A stretch of 64,000 nucleotides of DNA, from assembly GCA_041396685.1 (NCBI GenBank), contig JAWKYD010000020.1, positions 1 through 64,000 of the forward strand, written 5' to 3'. This document shows positions 18,928 to 29,505 of the stretch, one piece after another (position 1 is the first letter of the stretch; each line of letters opens with the position of its first letter). Source of the DNA: JAUIAI01 sp041396685 (GTDB taxonomy: Bacteria; Pseudomonadota; Gammaproteobacteria; Burkholderiales; Burkholderiaceae_E). The notes beneath the pieces are model-generated. The model did no database searches, had not been told where the DNA came from, and was given only the letters and a program-made list of their open reading frames with translations. A program made the position numbers and the translations under genes.

Positions 18928-21327
18928 TCAGTTGCGCACCGGCTTGCCGGTCTGCATCATGCCCATGATGCGTTCCTGGGTCTTGGGGTTGGCCAGCAGC
19001 GACACGAAGGCCTGGCGCTCGAGCGCCAGGAACCAGTGCTCGTCGACCACCGACCCGGCGTCGAGATCACCGCCGCACATCACGTGCGCGATCGTGCTGC
19101 CGAGGTGGTAGTCGTATTCGCTGATCAACGCACCGTCACGCATGTTGATCAGTTGCGCCTGGATGGTGGCGCGAGCCGAACGGCCGGCAACCGCGATGCG
19201 CGCCGGACGCGGTGCACGATAGCCGGCGTCGGCCATGGCGCGCGCCTCTCGTACCGCGCGGTACAACAGCTCGTGCCGGTTGAAAACGATCGGGTCGGAG
19301 TCGAGCAGGTAGCCGAGGCGGCGTGCCTCGTGAGCGGAACGCGACACCTGGGCCGTGGCGGCCGCCATGAAGTAGCGCCGCAGGAAGGCCAGCGGCGCCG
19401 CGTCGGGCGCGGCCGTGTTCTCCTCGGACGCGCGCCGCGCGCCATAGGTCAGACCACCCGCGCCCGGAATCAGACCGACGCCGACCTCGACCAGACCGAT
19501 GTAGCTCTCGACATTGACCACGCGACGCGCGCAGTGCAGCGCGAGTTCGCAGCCACCGCCGAGCGCCATGCCCGAGACCGCCGCCACCACCGGCACCTGC
19601 GCATAGCGCAGCGCCATCATCGCGTCCTGCAGTTTCTTCTCCTCGGGGCCGATCGCCTTGGCGCCGCCGGCCATGAACACGGGCAGCATCGCCTGCAAGT
19701 CGGCGCCGACCGAGAACGGCTCGTCAGGCGACCACACCACCAGACCGTCGTAGTCGCGCTCGGCCAGACTCACGGCCTCGAGCAGGCCGGCCGTGACACC
19801 TGGGCCGATCGCATGCATCTTCGAGCGGATCGAGGCGACCAGCACCCGGCCCAGATCGTCGCGCTCGAGCGTGAACAGACGGATGTCGTCGGTTTGCTCG
19901 ATCGTCGTGCCGACCTCGCCGCCCGATTGGTTGACGACCGGGGCGCGTGCCACCTGTCTCGAGTACACCGGCAGGTCGGACGGCGCGACGAAGGCATTCG
20001 CGGCCGGCGAGTACGAACCCTCGGCCTGATGAACGCCGCCACGCTCGGCGACCGCACCTTCGAACACCCAGGCCGGCAGCGCTTCGGCGACCAACGCATC
20101 GCCGGCGGCGATGTCGTCGCGGATCCATTCGGCCACGGCCTGCCAGCCGGCTGCCTGCCAGATCTCGAACGGCCCCTGGTTCCAGCCGAAACCGAAGCGC
20201 AGCGCCAGATCGAGATCACGCGCATTGTCGGCGATCTCTTCGAGCTTGACCGCCGCATACTGCATGCCATCGCGCATGATGGCCCACAGGAACCGCGCCT
20301 GCGGATTCTTGGATTCGCGCAGTAGCTTCAGCCGCTCGGCCCAATCCTTCTTCTTGAGAATGCGCGCGACGGTCTCGTCGGCCTTGCCGCCGGCGGCGAC
20401 GTACTCGCCCTTGGCCGGATCCAGGCGCAAGATGTTGCGGCCGTCCTTGCGGTAGAACCCGGCACCGGTCTTCTGACCGAGCGCCCCCTTCTCGACCAGC
20501 GCGCTCAACACCTTGGGCGTGGCATACAAGGGGGCGAACGGATCGTCGGGCAGGTTGGCCTGCATGGTGTGGATCACATGCCCCATCGTGTCCAGACCGA
20601 CCACGTCCGCCGTCCGGAAAGTACCGGACTTGGCGCGACCGAGGCGCGCGCCGGTCAGGTCGTCGACCACGTCATAGGACAGGCCGAACTTCTCGGCCTC
20701 GGCGATCGTGGCCAGCATGCCGTAGATGCCGACCCGGTTGGCGATGAAGTTCGGCGTGTCCTTGGCGCGCACGACCCCCTTGCCCATCACGGTGGCCAGG
20801 AAGGTCTCCAGCGTGTCGAGAACCGCCGGATCCGTGCTCGCGGTCGGGATCAACTCGACCAGGTGCATGTAGCGCGGCGGATTGAAGAAGTGCACGCCGC
20901 AGAAGCGCCGCTTGAGGGCATCGTCGAAGCCCTCGGACAGGGTCGTGATCGACAGCCCCGAGGTGTTGCTGGCCAGGATCGCGTGCCCGGCGACATGCGG
21001 CGTGATGCGGGCATAGAGTTGATGCTTCCAGTCGAGCCGCTCGGCGATCGCCTCGATCACCAGATCACAACCGGACAGCTGGGCGAGATCGTCGTCGTAA
21101 TTGGCGGCGACGATCTCGTCGGCCAGTTCGGGCACGCCCAGCGGTGCCGGGCTGAGCTTCTTGAGGCCGTCGATCGCGCGTCGGGCGATGCCGTTCTTGT
21201 CGCCCTCTTTGGCGGGCAGATCGAACAACACCACCGGCACGCCGGCGTTGACCAGATGGGCGGCAATCTGCGCGCCCATGACTCCGGCGCCCAGCACGGC
21301 TGCGCGCCTGACCAAGAATCGATTCAT
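18928..21327 (-). CDS. 3-hydroxyacyl-CoA dehydrogenase/enoyl-CoA hydratase (FadN-like order)
   Basis: A 799-residue bifunctional beta-oxidation enzyme. The N-terminal NAD domain starts AAVLGAGVMGAQIAAHLVNAG and contains GVHFFNPPRYMHLVELIPT, the dehydrogenase catalytic block. The helical dehydrogenase domain follows. The C-terminal third is a crotonase domain with AVSGMALGGGCELALHC and VGLIPGAGGLTYGARR. The order dehydrogenase then hydratase is that of Bacillus FadN and similar proteins, the reverse of E. coli FadB. ATG 21327 is chosen over one ten codons upstream because it precedes the Rossmann strand and has AGGAA upstream. Partner of the adjacent thiolase. Confidence 0.92.
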   Translation of the reverse strand: MNRFLVRRAAVLGAGVMGAQIAAHLVNAGVPVVLFDLPAKEGDKNGIARRAIDGLKKLSPAPLGVPELADEIVAANYDDDLAQLSGCDLVIEAIAERLDWKHQLYARITPHVAGHAILASNTSGLSITTLSEGFDDALKRRFCGVHFFNPPRYMHLVELIPTASTDPAVLDTLETFLATVMGKGVVRAKDTPNFIANRVGIYGMLATIAEAEKFGLSYDVVDDLTGARLGRAKSGTFRTADVVGLDTMGHVIHTMQANLPDDPFAPLYATPKVLSALVEKGALGQKTGAGFYRKDGRNILRLDPAKGEYVAAGGKADETVARILKKKDWAERLKLLRESKNPQARFLWAIMRDGMQYAAVKLEEIADNARDLDLALRFGFGWNQGPFEIWQAAGWQAVAEWIRDDIAAGDALVAEALPAWVFEGAVAERGGVHQAEGSYSPAANAFVAPSDLPVYSRQVARAPVVNQSGGEVGTTIEQTDDIRLFTLERDDLGRVLVASIRSKMHAIGPGVTAGLLEAVSLAERDYDGLVVWSPDEPFSVGADLQAMLPVFMAGGAKAIGPEEKKLQDAMMALRYAQVPVVAAVSGMALGGGCELALHCARRVVNVESYIGLVEVGVGLIPGAGGLTYGARRASEENTAAPDAAPLAFLRRYFMAAATAQVSRSAHEARRLGYLLDSDPIVFNRHELLYRAVREARAMADAGYRAPRPARIAVAGRSARATIQAQLINMRDGALISEYDYHLGSTIAHVMCGGDLDAGSVVDEHWFLALERQAFVSLLANPKTQERIMGMMQTGKPVRN

Positions 21328-21353
21328 GTCGTCATTCCTTGCGAGGATGGAAC

Positions 21354-21805
21354 TCACTGCACACGCTGCCAGGTCTGCGATCGGCCGAGCAGCGGCATCC
21401 CGATGTAGCCGCGAACCGTCAGTGTGGCCGGATCGTCGCCGAGCCAGAGCTTGACCTTGTAGATCTTGCCGTTGTTAGGGTCGAGGATGCGACCGCCACC
21501 GTATTCGTCGCCCTGGGGCACGACGTCCCACAGGATGCGCATGCCGCGAATCGGCTGTCCGTGGCGCTCGCCCTCACAGGCATCGCAGCGCGCGTCCTCC
21601 TTGCCGGCCACGAGGATCTCCTCGACCGTGCCCACGAGGGCATCGCCGACACGGGAGATGCGCACCAACGACTTCGACTGGCCGGTTTCGTCGTCGACCG
21701 TGCGCCAGACACCCTCGGGAGTAGGCGCCTGGGCCGATGCCGGCAGCGCGAGCGCGGTCAGCGCCGACGCGATCAGAACGCGCGCGCTTTTCATGTCGGG
21801 CATCA

Positions 21806-21806
<1 letters not shown>
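21354..21806 (-). CDS. DUF2147 exported protein
   Basis: A 150-residue protein with an N-terminal signal peptide (ARVLIASALTALALPASAQA) and a single DUF2147 domain: GVWRTVDDETGQSKSLVRI, then GMRILWDVVPQGDEYGGGRILDPNNGKIYKVKL, then the C-terminal LTVRGYIGMPLLGRSQTWQRV. It is probably secreted to the periplasm. Members of this family are common next to fatty-acid genes in betaproteobacteria, but their biochemical role is unknown. ATG 21806 overlaps the stop of the acyl-CoA dehydrogenase (TGATG). ATG 21794, four codons on, is an equally good start for the signal peptide. Confidence 0.85.
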
Positions 21807-23593
<1,787 letters not shown>

Positions 23594-23621
23594 CTGAGAC
23601 TCCTGTCAGGGCAATCGAATG

Positions 23622-24323
23622 TCAGTCGGATGAGGATGCGCCGCCGGCCGGCGGCGCTAAGGCACGATCGTTGGCAGTCTGGGGCGTCAGACCATGTCTT
23701 TCGCCACCGGCGTGCCCGAGCAGGCGCTCGAACGAGGCGGCGGCGCGCGCCGTGCTGTTCGGGCTGTGCAGCAAGCGCGCATCGTGATGCAGCGCCAGCA
23801 TGATTCCGTAGACGTCGAAGATGAACGCCGGAACATCGAGGTCGGCGCGCAGATCACCGCGCTCGACCGCCTGTCCGGTGGCGCGGGCCAGCTCGGCCTG
23901 CCAGCGCAGCACCATCGCCACCAGGGCGTCACGCAGGGGGCCCGGCTGATCGTCGTACTCGGACGCCGCCGACATCAGGATGCAGCCGGACTCGGATGTG
24001 TCCGCGGTGTGTTCGACCCACAACTGGAAAATGCGCCGCAGGCGACCCAGGCCACGAGGTGCCTCGAGCGCCGGCATCAGCACGGCGGCCGCGAAGCGCT
24101 CTTCGTAGGCCTTGAGCACAGCAAGCTGCAACTCCTCGCGCGAACCGAAGTGAGCAAACAGACCACTTTTGGACATGCCCGTGAGTTCGGCCAATGAGCC
24201 GATCGTGAGACCTTCCAGGCCCTTGGCGGCGGCCTGCGCAATGGCGGCGCCGAGGATGGTCGAACGGGTTTGGCGGCCCTTGCCGGCGTTGACCCTGCGT
24301 TGCTTTTTCGGACTGTCGAGCAT
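23622..24323 (-). CDS. TetR-family regulator of the beta-oxidation operon
   Basis: A 233-residue TetR protein. The helix-turn-helix is in residues 20-62, with TRSTILGAAIAQAAAKGLEGLTIGSLAELTGMSKSGLFAHFGSRE-type sequence. The C-terminal ligand domain has WVEHTADTSESGCILMSAASEYDDQPGPLRDAL, a TetR_C-type pattern seen in regulators near acyl-CoA genes. It heads the operon, and its promoter carries the GAACGTTC-type palindrome, so autorepression relieved by an acyl-CoA is the likely mode. The ligand is inferred from the neighbouring genes. Confidence 0.9.
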   Translation of the reverse strand: MLDSPKKQRRVNAGKGRQTRSTILGAAIAQAAAKGLEGLTIGSLAELTGMSKSGLFAHFGSREELQLAVLKAYEERFAAAVLMPALEAPRGLGRLRRIFQLWVEHTADTSESGCILMSAASEYDDQPGPLRDALVAMVLRWQAELARATGQAVERGDLRADLDVPAFIFDVYGIMLALHHDARLLHSPNSTARAAASFERLLGHAGGERHGLTPQTANDRALAPPAGGASSSD

Positions 24324-24335
24324 AACTTACCTAAA

Positions 24336-24347
24336 ACGAACGTTCGT
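24336..24347. promoter_or_regulatory. TetR operator, 12-bp palindrome
   Basis: ACGAACGTTCGT is a perfect palindrome placed directly after the -10 hexamer, so a bound repressor would cover the start of transcription. A second copy of the half-site, TCGTTCGT, lies at 24363-24370 within the spacer next to the -35. The two give a typical two-site TetR arrangement. Confidence 0.75.
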
Positions 24348-24376
24348 ACTATTAATGACATTTCGTTCGTTGTCAA
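24348..24376 (-). promoter_or_regulatory. Sigma-70 promoter of the TetR/beta-oxidation operon
   Basis: On the minus strand a perfect -35 TTGACA (24376-24371) is followed after exactly 17 bases by AATAGT (24353-24348) as -10. The tetR ATG lies about 25 bases further on. This is the best sigma-70 match I found in the window, in a small A+T-rich patch. Confidence 0.8.
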
Positions 24377-24544
24377 GTTCCCCTGACGCGTGGGCGGGTA
24401 TCGAACGCCGGTGCACCGACGCGCAAGCCCCCGGTGCCGTCACCCGACCCGCCTGCCGTGCCCGCCTCGGTCGCCGGACGTCGCCCAGCCACCCGCTATG
24501 ATCCTGCGCACGGCCCCACGCCTTTCACCAGACAGGAAACCCAA

Positions 24545-25303
24545 GTGCGAGAGAACAAACTGAGACAGATGGCCGCCGCCGGCGAGACCGCGATCGGCGG
24601 CTGGATCGCCATCGGCCACCCATATTCGGCCGAGATGATGGGTCACGCCGGCTACGACACGGTCACGGTCGATCTGCAGCACGGCCCGCTCTACATCGAC
24701 CAGGCGGTGAGCGCCCTGATCGCGCTGTCGGCGACGCCGGCGATGCCGATGGCGCGCGTGTCGGGAAACAATTTCTTCGAGATCAACAAGCTGCTGGACG
24801 CCGGCGCCTATGCCTTGATCTGCCCGATGATCGACACCGCCGCCGACGCCACGGCGTTCGTCAAGGCATGCCGATATCCGCCCGCGGGCGGTCGTTCGTT
24901 CGGGCCCACCCGCGGTCTGCTCTATGGCGGCGCGGACTATTTCAAGCACGCCAACGACACCATCGTCGCCTACGGCATGATCGAGACCCCGAGCGCGCTG
25001 GAGAATCTCGACGAGATCGCCGCCGTCGATGGCCTGGACGGCCTGTTCATCGGCCCGGCCGACCTGTCGCTGGCGCTCGGCGCCTCGCTGCCACCGCGCC
25101 ACGATGCGGACCCGCTCAAATCGGCGATGCAGCGCATCCACGATGCGGCGCGCAAGCACGGCAAGATGATCGGCGCATTCTGCAGCGGGCTGGAGATGGC
25201 GCACGAGTTGAAAGCGATCGGCTACGACTACCTGGTGCTGGGCGTCGACGCGATGCTCGTTCGCTCGGGCGGCGAGGCGATCGTGCGCGCGCTGCGCGGC
25301 TGA
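24545..25303 (+). CDS. HpcH/HpaI aldolase family protein
   Basis: A 252-residue class II pyruvate-dependent aldolase-type protein. It has DTVTVDLQHGPLYIDQAV (metal and substrate region), GAYALICPMIDTAADATAFVKACRYPPAGGRSFGPTR-like sequence, and the metal-binding pair in MIETPSALENLDEIAAVDGLDGLFIGPADLSLALG. Members cleave 2-keto-3-deoxy acids or 4-hydroxy-2-oxo acids to pyruvate and an aldehyde. The start is GTG 24545, preceded by AGGAAA at good spacing. The frame is open for 37 codons upstream but without a ribosome site. No pathway partner is adjacent. Confidence 0.88.
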   Translation: MRENKLRQMAAAGETAIGGWIAIGHPYSAEMMGHAGYDTVTVDLQHGPLYIDQAVSALIALSATPAMPMARVSGNNFFEINKLLDAGAYALICPMIDTAADATAFVKACRYPPAGGRSFGPTRGLLYGGADYFKHANDTIVAYGMIETPSALENLDEIAAVDGLDGLFIGPADLSLALGASLPPRHDADPLKSAMQRIHDAARKHGKMIGAFCSGLEMAHELKAIGYDYLVLGVDAMLVRSGGEAIVRALRG

Positions 25304-25339
25304 GCGGCCTGGCCCGGCGGTGCGTCGAACGGCCGGTCT

Positions 25340-27142
25340 TCAGCCGGCCAGCAGCATCTTGAAGTACTCGTCCTGCGAATGATCGTGCAGCGCGTGGCGG
25401 GTCTTGACCCACTCGATCAGATCGTCGGCCGGCAGCGGCTTGGACAGGAAAAAACCCTGGATCTCGTCGCAACCCATCGCTGCCAGCGCGCGCATCTCGG
25501 CGGCATTCTCGACACCTTCTGCCACCACGCTCAGGCCCAGCTTGCGACCGAGATCGATCGTCGATTTCACGATCGCCGCATTGCCGCGGTCGTTGGTCAT
25601 GCCGTGCACGAACGAGCGATCGATCTTGAGTTCGTCGACCTTGAGCTTCTGCAATTGGGTCAGCGACGCATAGCCGGTGCCGAAATCGTCGACCGAAAGC
25701 TTCACGCCGAACGAAGCGATTCGCGTCAGATTGCGCAGTGCCACATCGGTCTCGCTCAGCACACCGGTCTCGGTGATCTCCAGACCGAGGCGTCCGGGCT
25801 CCAGTGCCATCGAGCGCACGATGTCCTGCACGGTCATGGCGAACTGCGCTTCTTCGAGATCGATGGTCGAGACATTGACCGCGACCCGGACATCGAGTTC
25901 GAGATCGCGAAGTCGTGCCGCGAAGCGTGCGCCCTCGCGAACCACCCACGGTGTGAGCTCGCGCATGAAACCCGATTTTTCGGCCAGCGGGATGAACTCG
26001 CCCGGCGGGACCATGCCGCGCTTCGGATGCTTCCAACGGATCAAGCCCTCGACGCCGGCGATCAGACCCGTGTTCAGGTCGAGCTTCGGCTGGTACATGA
26101 GCATGAAGTCACCGTTTTCCAGCGCGACCCGCATCTCGCCCAGCAGCGATAGTTGCTCGCGCTCGCGCACGCCGACGCTGCTGGATACGTGTTTGTGCTC
26201 GGCGCGACCGGAACGCTTGCGCTTGGCGTCGTACATCGCGGTGTCGGCGTGGCGCATCAGGGTCAGGGCATTGTCGCCGTGCTCGGGAAAGACGGCGATG
26301 CCGATGCTCATGGCCACATCGACCCCCTGGTCCTGCAGCCGGACCGGCTCTTTCATTGCCTGCAACAAGTGATCGGCGACGATCCGTGCCTGCGACAAAC
26401 CACCGTGGATCAACAGCACGAACTCGTCGCCGCCCAGACGTGCCACCGTATCGCTGCCGCGAACGGCATTGCGCAAACGCCGCGCAACCTCGCGCAGCAA
26501 GGTGTCGCCGGCGCCATGGCCGAGCGTGTCGTTGACCCACTTGAAGCGGTCGAGATCGATTACCGCCACCGCGAACTGCCCCGCCTCGCGCTTGGCCTTT
26601 GCGATCATCTGGTCGAGCCGGTTGGACAGCAGCGCGCGATTGGGCAGGCCCGTGAGCGAATCGGTCATGGCCGAGGTGGTCATCTGCCGCTCGCGTTGCT
26701 CGGCATTCTCGCTGACACCATTGGCGCGTTCGGCCAGCAAGCCGAGCTCATCGCGATACAAGACCTTGATCCGCGCCGCATAGTTGCCGGCCTCGGCCTC
26801 CGCCAGCAGACCGGAGACCTGATGAATACGGCGGCGAATGCCGAACAGCGCCAGATAGCCGCCGACGCCGCCGATCGCGGCGGCGACCATGCCCATCAGG
26901 ACCATCGTCACGGGATGAATGTGAACGCCGGGCAGACCGGGCAGATACGCCACGCTCAACGCAGCCAGGTATCCCAGCAGGGCGATGCCGGCGCTCTTGA
27001 GCGACATGATCTGGCAGATACCCGGCGCGACCGCGCGACGGGCCTTGGGCTTGGCCGCTGGCGGTTTGACCGCCGGCGACGGTTTCGCCGACTCGGTCGC
27101 ATCCCCGGGTGCTGCGGTGCTCGCATTGCGGGTCACGCGCAT
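25340..27142 (-). CDS. GGDEF-EAL cyclic di-GMP signalling protein, membrane-bound
   Basis: A 600-residue protein. An Ala/Pro/Lys-rich N-terminus is followed by two transmembrane helices (GIALLGYLAALSVAYL and VTMVLMGMVAAAIGGVGGYLALFGI, about residues 50-105) and a HAMP-like helix. The GGDEF domain starts DSLTGLPNRALLSNR and keeps ARLGGDEFVLL. The EAL domain has EGLIRWKHPKRGMVPPGEF, DDFGTGYASLTQLQKLKVDELKIDRSFV and EGVENAAEMRAL. Both active sites look complete, so it could make or degrade cyclic di-GMP. A small inverted repeat (GGCCGG/CCGGCC, 25331-25349) spans its stop codon. Confidence 0.93.
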   Translation of the reverse strand: MRVTRNASTAAPGDATESAKPSPAVKPPAAKPKARRAVAPGICQIMSLKSAGIALLGYLAALSVAYLPGLPGVHIHPVTMVLMGMVAAAIGGVGGYLALFGIRRRIHQVSGLLAEAEAGNYAARIKVLYRDELGLLAERANGVSENAEQRERQMTTSAMTDSLTGLPNRALLSNRLDQMIAKAKREAGQFAVAVIDLDRFKWVNDTLGHGAGDTLLREVARRLRNAVRGSDTVARLGGDEFVLLIHGGLSQARIVADHLLQAMKEPVRLQDQGVDVAMSIGIAVFPEHGDNALTLMRHADTAMYDAKRKRSGRAEHKHVSSSVGVREREQLSLLGEMRVALENGDFMLMYQPKLDLNTGLIAGVEGLIRWKHPKRGMVPPGEFIPLAEKSGFMRELTPWVVREGARFAARLRDLELDVRVAVNVSTIDLEEAQFAMTVQDIVRSMALEPGRLGLEITETGVLSETDVALRNLTRIASFGVKLSVDDFGTGYASLTQLQKLKVDELKIDRSFVHGMTNDRGNAAIVKSTIDLGRKLGLSVVAEGVENAAEMRALAAMGCDEIQGFFLSKPLPADDLIEWVKTRHALHDHSQDEYFKMLLAG

Positions 27143-27266
27143 TGATCATCTTTGTTGGAAGTAACAGACGAAAAGCAGTTTATTCGGACGTCGTCACCCG
27201 GTCTGCCCATGATCGCCAGGCGGTGCCACCCGACCGACGAGAGCGGTACGGCCATGCCGCACGCGC

Positions 27267-27626
27267 TCAGAAGGTGATTTCGTAGCGCACCATCAGACGT
27301 CTGAACGACGCCCTTATGCGCCAGCGCGAGTGCGACTTGGCCGGCTCGAACAAGTGCGCACCGCCTTGCAGGTCTTCGACGTTGCGCGCCCGCCAGCCGT
27401 TGATCACGATGTCCAGGGCCACCGCCGACGCGGAAAAGTGCCGTCCGCCGAACAAGGGATCGCCCGATTGCGTGGTCGGATCGAGTTGCGTCGCGCTGAC
27501 CGGTCGCAGCGCCGAACCGACCTGCTCGGTGGTCAGTGCGAAGCTCACAGGGCCCGCGGCTTGCGCCAGCGGCGCGTTCAGTCCGCCCAGCAGGGCGAGC
27601 ATCAGTCCAAGAGTTGCTTCTCGCAT
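27267..27626 (-). CDS. Small exported protein of unknown function
   Basis: A 119-residue protein starting MREATLGLMLALLGGLNAPLAQA, a clean signal peptide with an A-x-A cleavage site, so the mature part is periplasmic or secreted. The rest (FALTTEQVGSALRPVSATQLD, then FGGRHFSASAVALDIVINGW, then RWRIRASFRRLMVRYEITF) matches no family I know. ATG 27626 is chosen because GAGGAG precedes it. The upstream in-frame extension of 33 codons lacks this and would bury the signal peptide. It stands alone between the GGDEF-EAL gene and the DUF429 gene. Confidence 0.65.
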   Translation of the reverse strand: MREATLGLMLALLGGLNAPLAQAAGPVSFALTTEQVGSALRPVSATQLDPTTQSGDPLFGGRHFSASAVALDIVINGWRARNVEDLQGGAHLFEPAKSHSRWRIRASFRRLMVRYEITF

Positions 27627-27804
27627 CGGTCGCTCCTCGGGCTGGGCCTGCCGGCCGCCCCCGTGATTGCCTCCGTGTCGGAAAGCGTGACACCAATGCT
27701 TACATGATCGCGTGATCGACCGCACATTTGGTCAAACGGTTGACGTCCGGAGCCATTGCGTGCCTGTAAGGCGGAACGAAATCACGGGTGGTGAAAAGCG
27801 GCCG

Positions 27805-28671
27805 TCAACCGGCGGCGGCGATCCATCCCTCCAGCAGATCGTGATCGGCCGGACAACCGAATTCGCGATGCCTGCGACGAGCCGACCAGGCGGCGAGCAG
27901 TGCACACAAGAGCGCATCGAGAGCATCGCCGCGCGCATCGGCTAGCAGTCGCTCACGCCGATCGGCGGCGATCGACACCGGGCCGCCTTCGGGATGTCGC
28001 CCCTGCTCGATCGCGGCCAGAATGCATTCGCGCGCCGCGCGCCGCGCCGAAGTGTCGCCGCGCGGCGCATCGCTCTTGTAGGACTGCCGGGTGATCGCGC
28101 GCGCCAGCATGCCCGGATAGGCCTCGACGCCCACGCGCGAGCGATCGCCGTCGACCAGGCCCGGCAGGTGCAGGCCGGCCGCCCGCAAGCGAGGCACACC
28201 GGCGTGCATCATCCAGGCCACCGGCGGATTGACCCATTTCATCGACGGGCTGGAACCAGCCGGACCATCGGTGCGACGGTGGGCGAATTTCCGACCGGCC
28301 GGCCGCGCATCGCAGAAGGCCCGAAACGCATCGCGCAACCGAGCGCGATCGAGCGCCGCATAACGGTCCATGCAGGCCGCCCAGTCGAGCGGCCAGCCCT
28401 GCGCGATCACGAACTCGCGCGGCAGACCGAACGGCAGATCGAAGCCGGCGACCCAGGGGCCGGGCGCCGCGAGCATTCGCTCGAACGAGGCGAAATCGGC
28501 CATCGCTTCGATCGAATGCAACTCGAGCGAGGCGCCCGCGAAACGCAGGTCGGCAACCACGATGGGCTTGCGGCGGCTGGGCGCGGAGGTGAAATCGACC
28601 CCCAGCAGGCGGTAGTGCTCGAGGCCCGGCTCGTCGGGATCGCCTGCGCGCCCGACATGCGACGGTGTCAC
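27805..28671 (-). CDS. DUF429 domain-containing protein
   Basis: A 288-residue protein. It opens LLGVDFTSAPSRRKPIVVADLRF, the acidic N-terminal strand typical of DUF429 (RNase H-like fold). WVAGFDLPFGLPREFV and GVEAYPGMLARAIT follow. The late block DARGDALDALLCALLAAW holds further conserved Asp residues. The fold suggests a nuclease-like or nucleotide-binding protein, but no activity is established. The start is GTG 28671, which overlaps the stop of the upstream gene (GTGA). Longer frames upstream lie inside that gene. Confidence 0.75.
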   Translation of the reverse strand: MTPSHVGRAGDPDEPGLEHYRLLGVDFTSAPSRRKPIVVADLRFAGASLELHSIEAMADFASFERMLAAPGPWVAGFDLPFGLPREFVIAQGWPLDWAACMDRYAALDRARLRDAFRAFCDARPAGRKFAHRRTDGPAGSSPSMKWVNPPVAWMMHAGVPRLRAAGLHLPGLVDGDRSRVGVEAYPGMLARAITRQSYKSDAPRGDTSARRAARECILAAIEQGRHPEGGPVSIAADRRERLLADARGDALDALLCALLAAWSARRRHREFGCPADHDLLEGWIAAAG

Positions 28672-29354
28672 CACAGCGGCAACGCGACCTCGAGCGCGAT
28701 CGTTGCCGTGCGTCCGTTGCCGCCACGCCCGGCGATGAACTGCAGCTTGAGTTCGTCGTCGAGCTCGAATTCGACGCGCGCGGCGACGGCCGGACGCTCG
28801 TGGCGACCACCCGAATAGTCCACACCCAGCAGTACGCCGTGGCCGATCTCGCGCGCCACCTGCACCGCCCACACCGGGCGCGAACCGGAATCATCGCGAC
28901 GCGCCCCCAGGTCGAGTTCCCACTCGGTTGCGGTCTGCGGGTGCGCAAAGAGCACGACCGCGTCGAACCCCGTTTCGCGCTCGCTAAGACGCGTGCCCCG
29001 GTCTTTCTCGCTCTCCACCAGCACCCGCAGGCCACCCGTCCAGCCGGCTGTCAGCGGGCGCAAGGCCTCCACCGTCATGCCCCAACCGGAGGTACGCGAT
29101 TCGTCGGGATCGTCGGCCGGCCGGGCGCGCCCGTATTCGAGCTCCAGATGAAGCCCCGGCAGGATGCCGGCGTCGATCGCGAACTCGGTCGCATTGCGCT
29201 CCGCGCCGCCCGTCCAGGCCACCTGCAATTCAACCTCGCCCGCCTCGGGCCGATCTTCGGCCAACACCGCGGGGGCCGCGCATTGCAGGGCCACGGCCAG
29301 CGACAGCGCGCCGCGGCGCGGCAGGCCCCAACATGTTCTCGTTGTGCTTATCAT
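28668..29354 (-). CDS. Putative outer-membrane beta-barrel protein
   Basis: A 228-residue protein with an N-terminal signal region (RGALSLAVALQCAAPAVLA). A mature part of alternating-polarity strands follows: VELQVAWTGGAERNATEFAIDAG, LHLELEYGRARP, WELDLGARRDDS, VWAVQVAREIGHGVLLGVDYSG, ARVEFELDDELKLQFIAG. It ends ALEVALPLW, an aromatic C-terminus as in outer-membrane barrels. No named family is recognised. It is coupled to the DUF429 gene by GTGA overlap. Its start lies only 26 bases from the PmrA-like box at 29381, so the box may act on both strands. Confidence 0.65.
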   Translation of the reverse strand: MISTTRTCWGLPRRGALSLAVALQCAAPAVLAEDRPEAGEVELQVAWTGGAERNATEFAIDAGILPGLHLELEYGRARPADDPDESRTSGWGMTVEALRPLTAGWTGGLRVLVESEKDRGTRLSERETGFDAVVLFAHPQTATEWELDLGARRDDSGSRPVWAVQVAREIGHGVLLGVDYSGGRHERPAVAARVEFELDDELKLQFIAGRGGNGRTATIALEVALPLW

Positions 29355-29380
29355 GGTGAGATGTCGCCACCGGGAAGCGC

Positions 29381-29397
29381 GTTCAGGTTACTTTCAG
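29381..29397. promoter_or_regulatory. PmrA-like direct-repeat box before the two-component operon
   Basis: GTTCAG and TTTCAG half-sites are separated by five bases (11-bp period). This is the spacing of PmrA/QseB-type OmpR regulators, which bind YTTAAK-N5-YTTAAK. A -10-like TCTAAT lies eight bases downstream at 29406-29411. The same layout recurs exactly before the alcohol dehydrogenase gene. Confidence 0.6.
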
Positions 29398-29411
29398 GAC
29401 GTGAGTCTAAT

Positions 29412-29505
29412 GTGTGCCGGCTCGGCACCTGTGCGCTGCTCCGCGGGGAGAGCCCTTCGGCGTCAGGCGCGCCCCGCCGGCGCTCGGCGGGGCGCGGGCC
29501 GATCC
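29412..29505 (+). ncRNA. Candidate structured leader RNA, copy A
   Basis: The leader of the two-component operon. A closing helix can form between TCGGC (29422-29426) and GCCGA (29498-29502). Inside it lies a small CTCC/GGAG hairpin in GCTCCGCGGGGAGAG (29438-29452), identical in copy B at 33388. A conserved CGGCGnCAGG follows. A strong 10-bp hairpin has arms GCGCCCCGCC (29469-29478) and GGCGGGGCGC (29486-29495). Two of its base pairs are changed in a compensatory way in copy B. A further 6-bp hairpin follows at 29509-29523. I could not match it to a known riboswitch. It ends about 80 bases before the regulator ATG. Confidence 0.6.

Noticed and set aside
29438..29470. Possible glycine riboswitch because of GGGGAGAG
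   Set aside because: The glycine aptamer core GAAGGGGCAA and the second conserved helix are missing in both copies, and neither downstream operon handles glycine.
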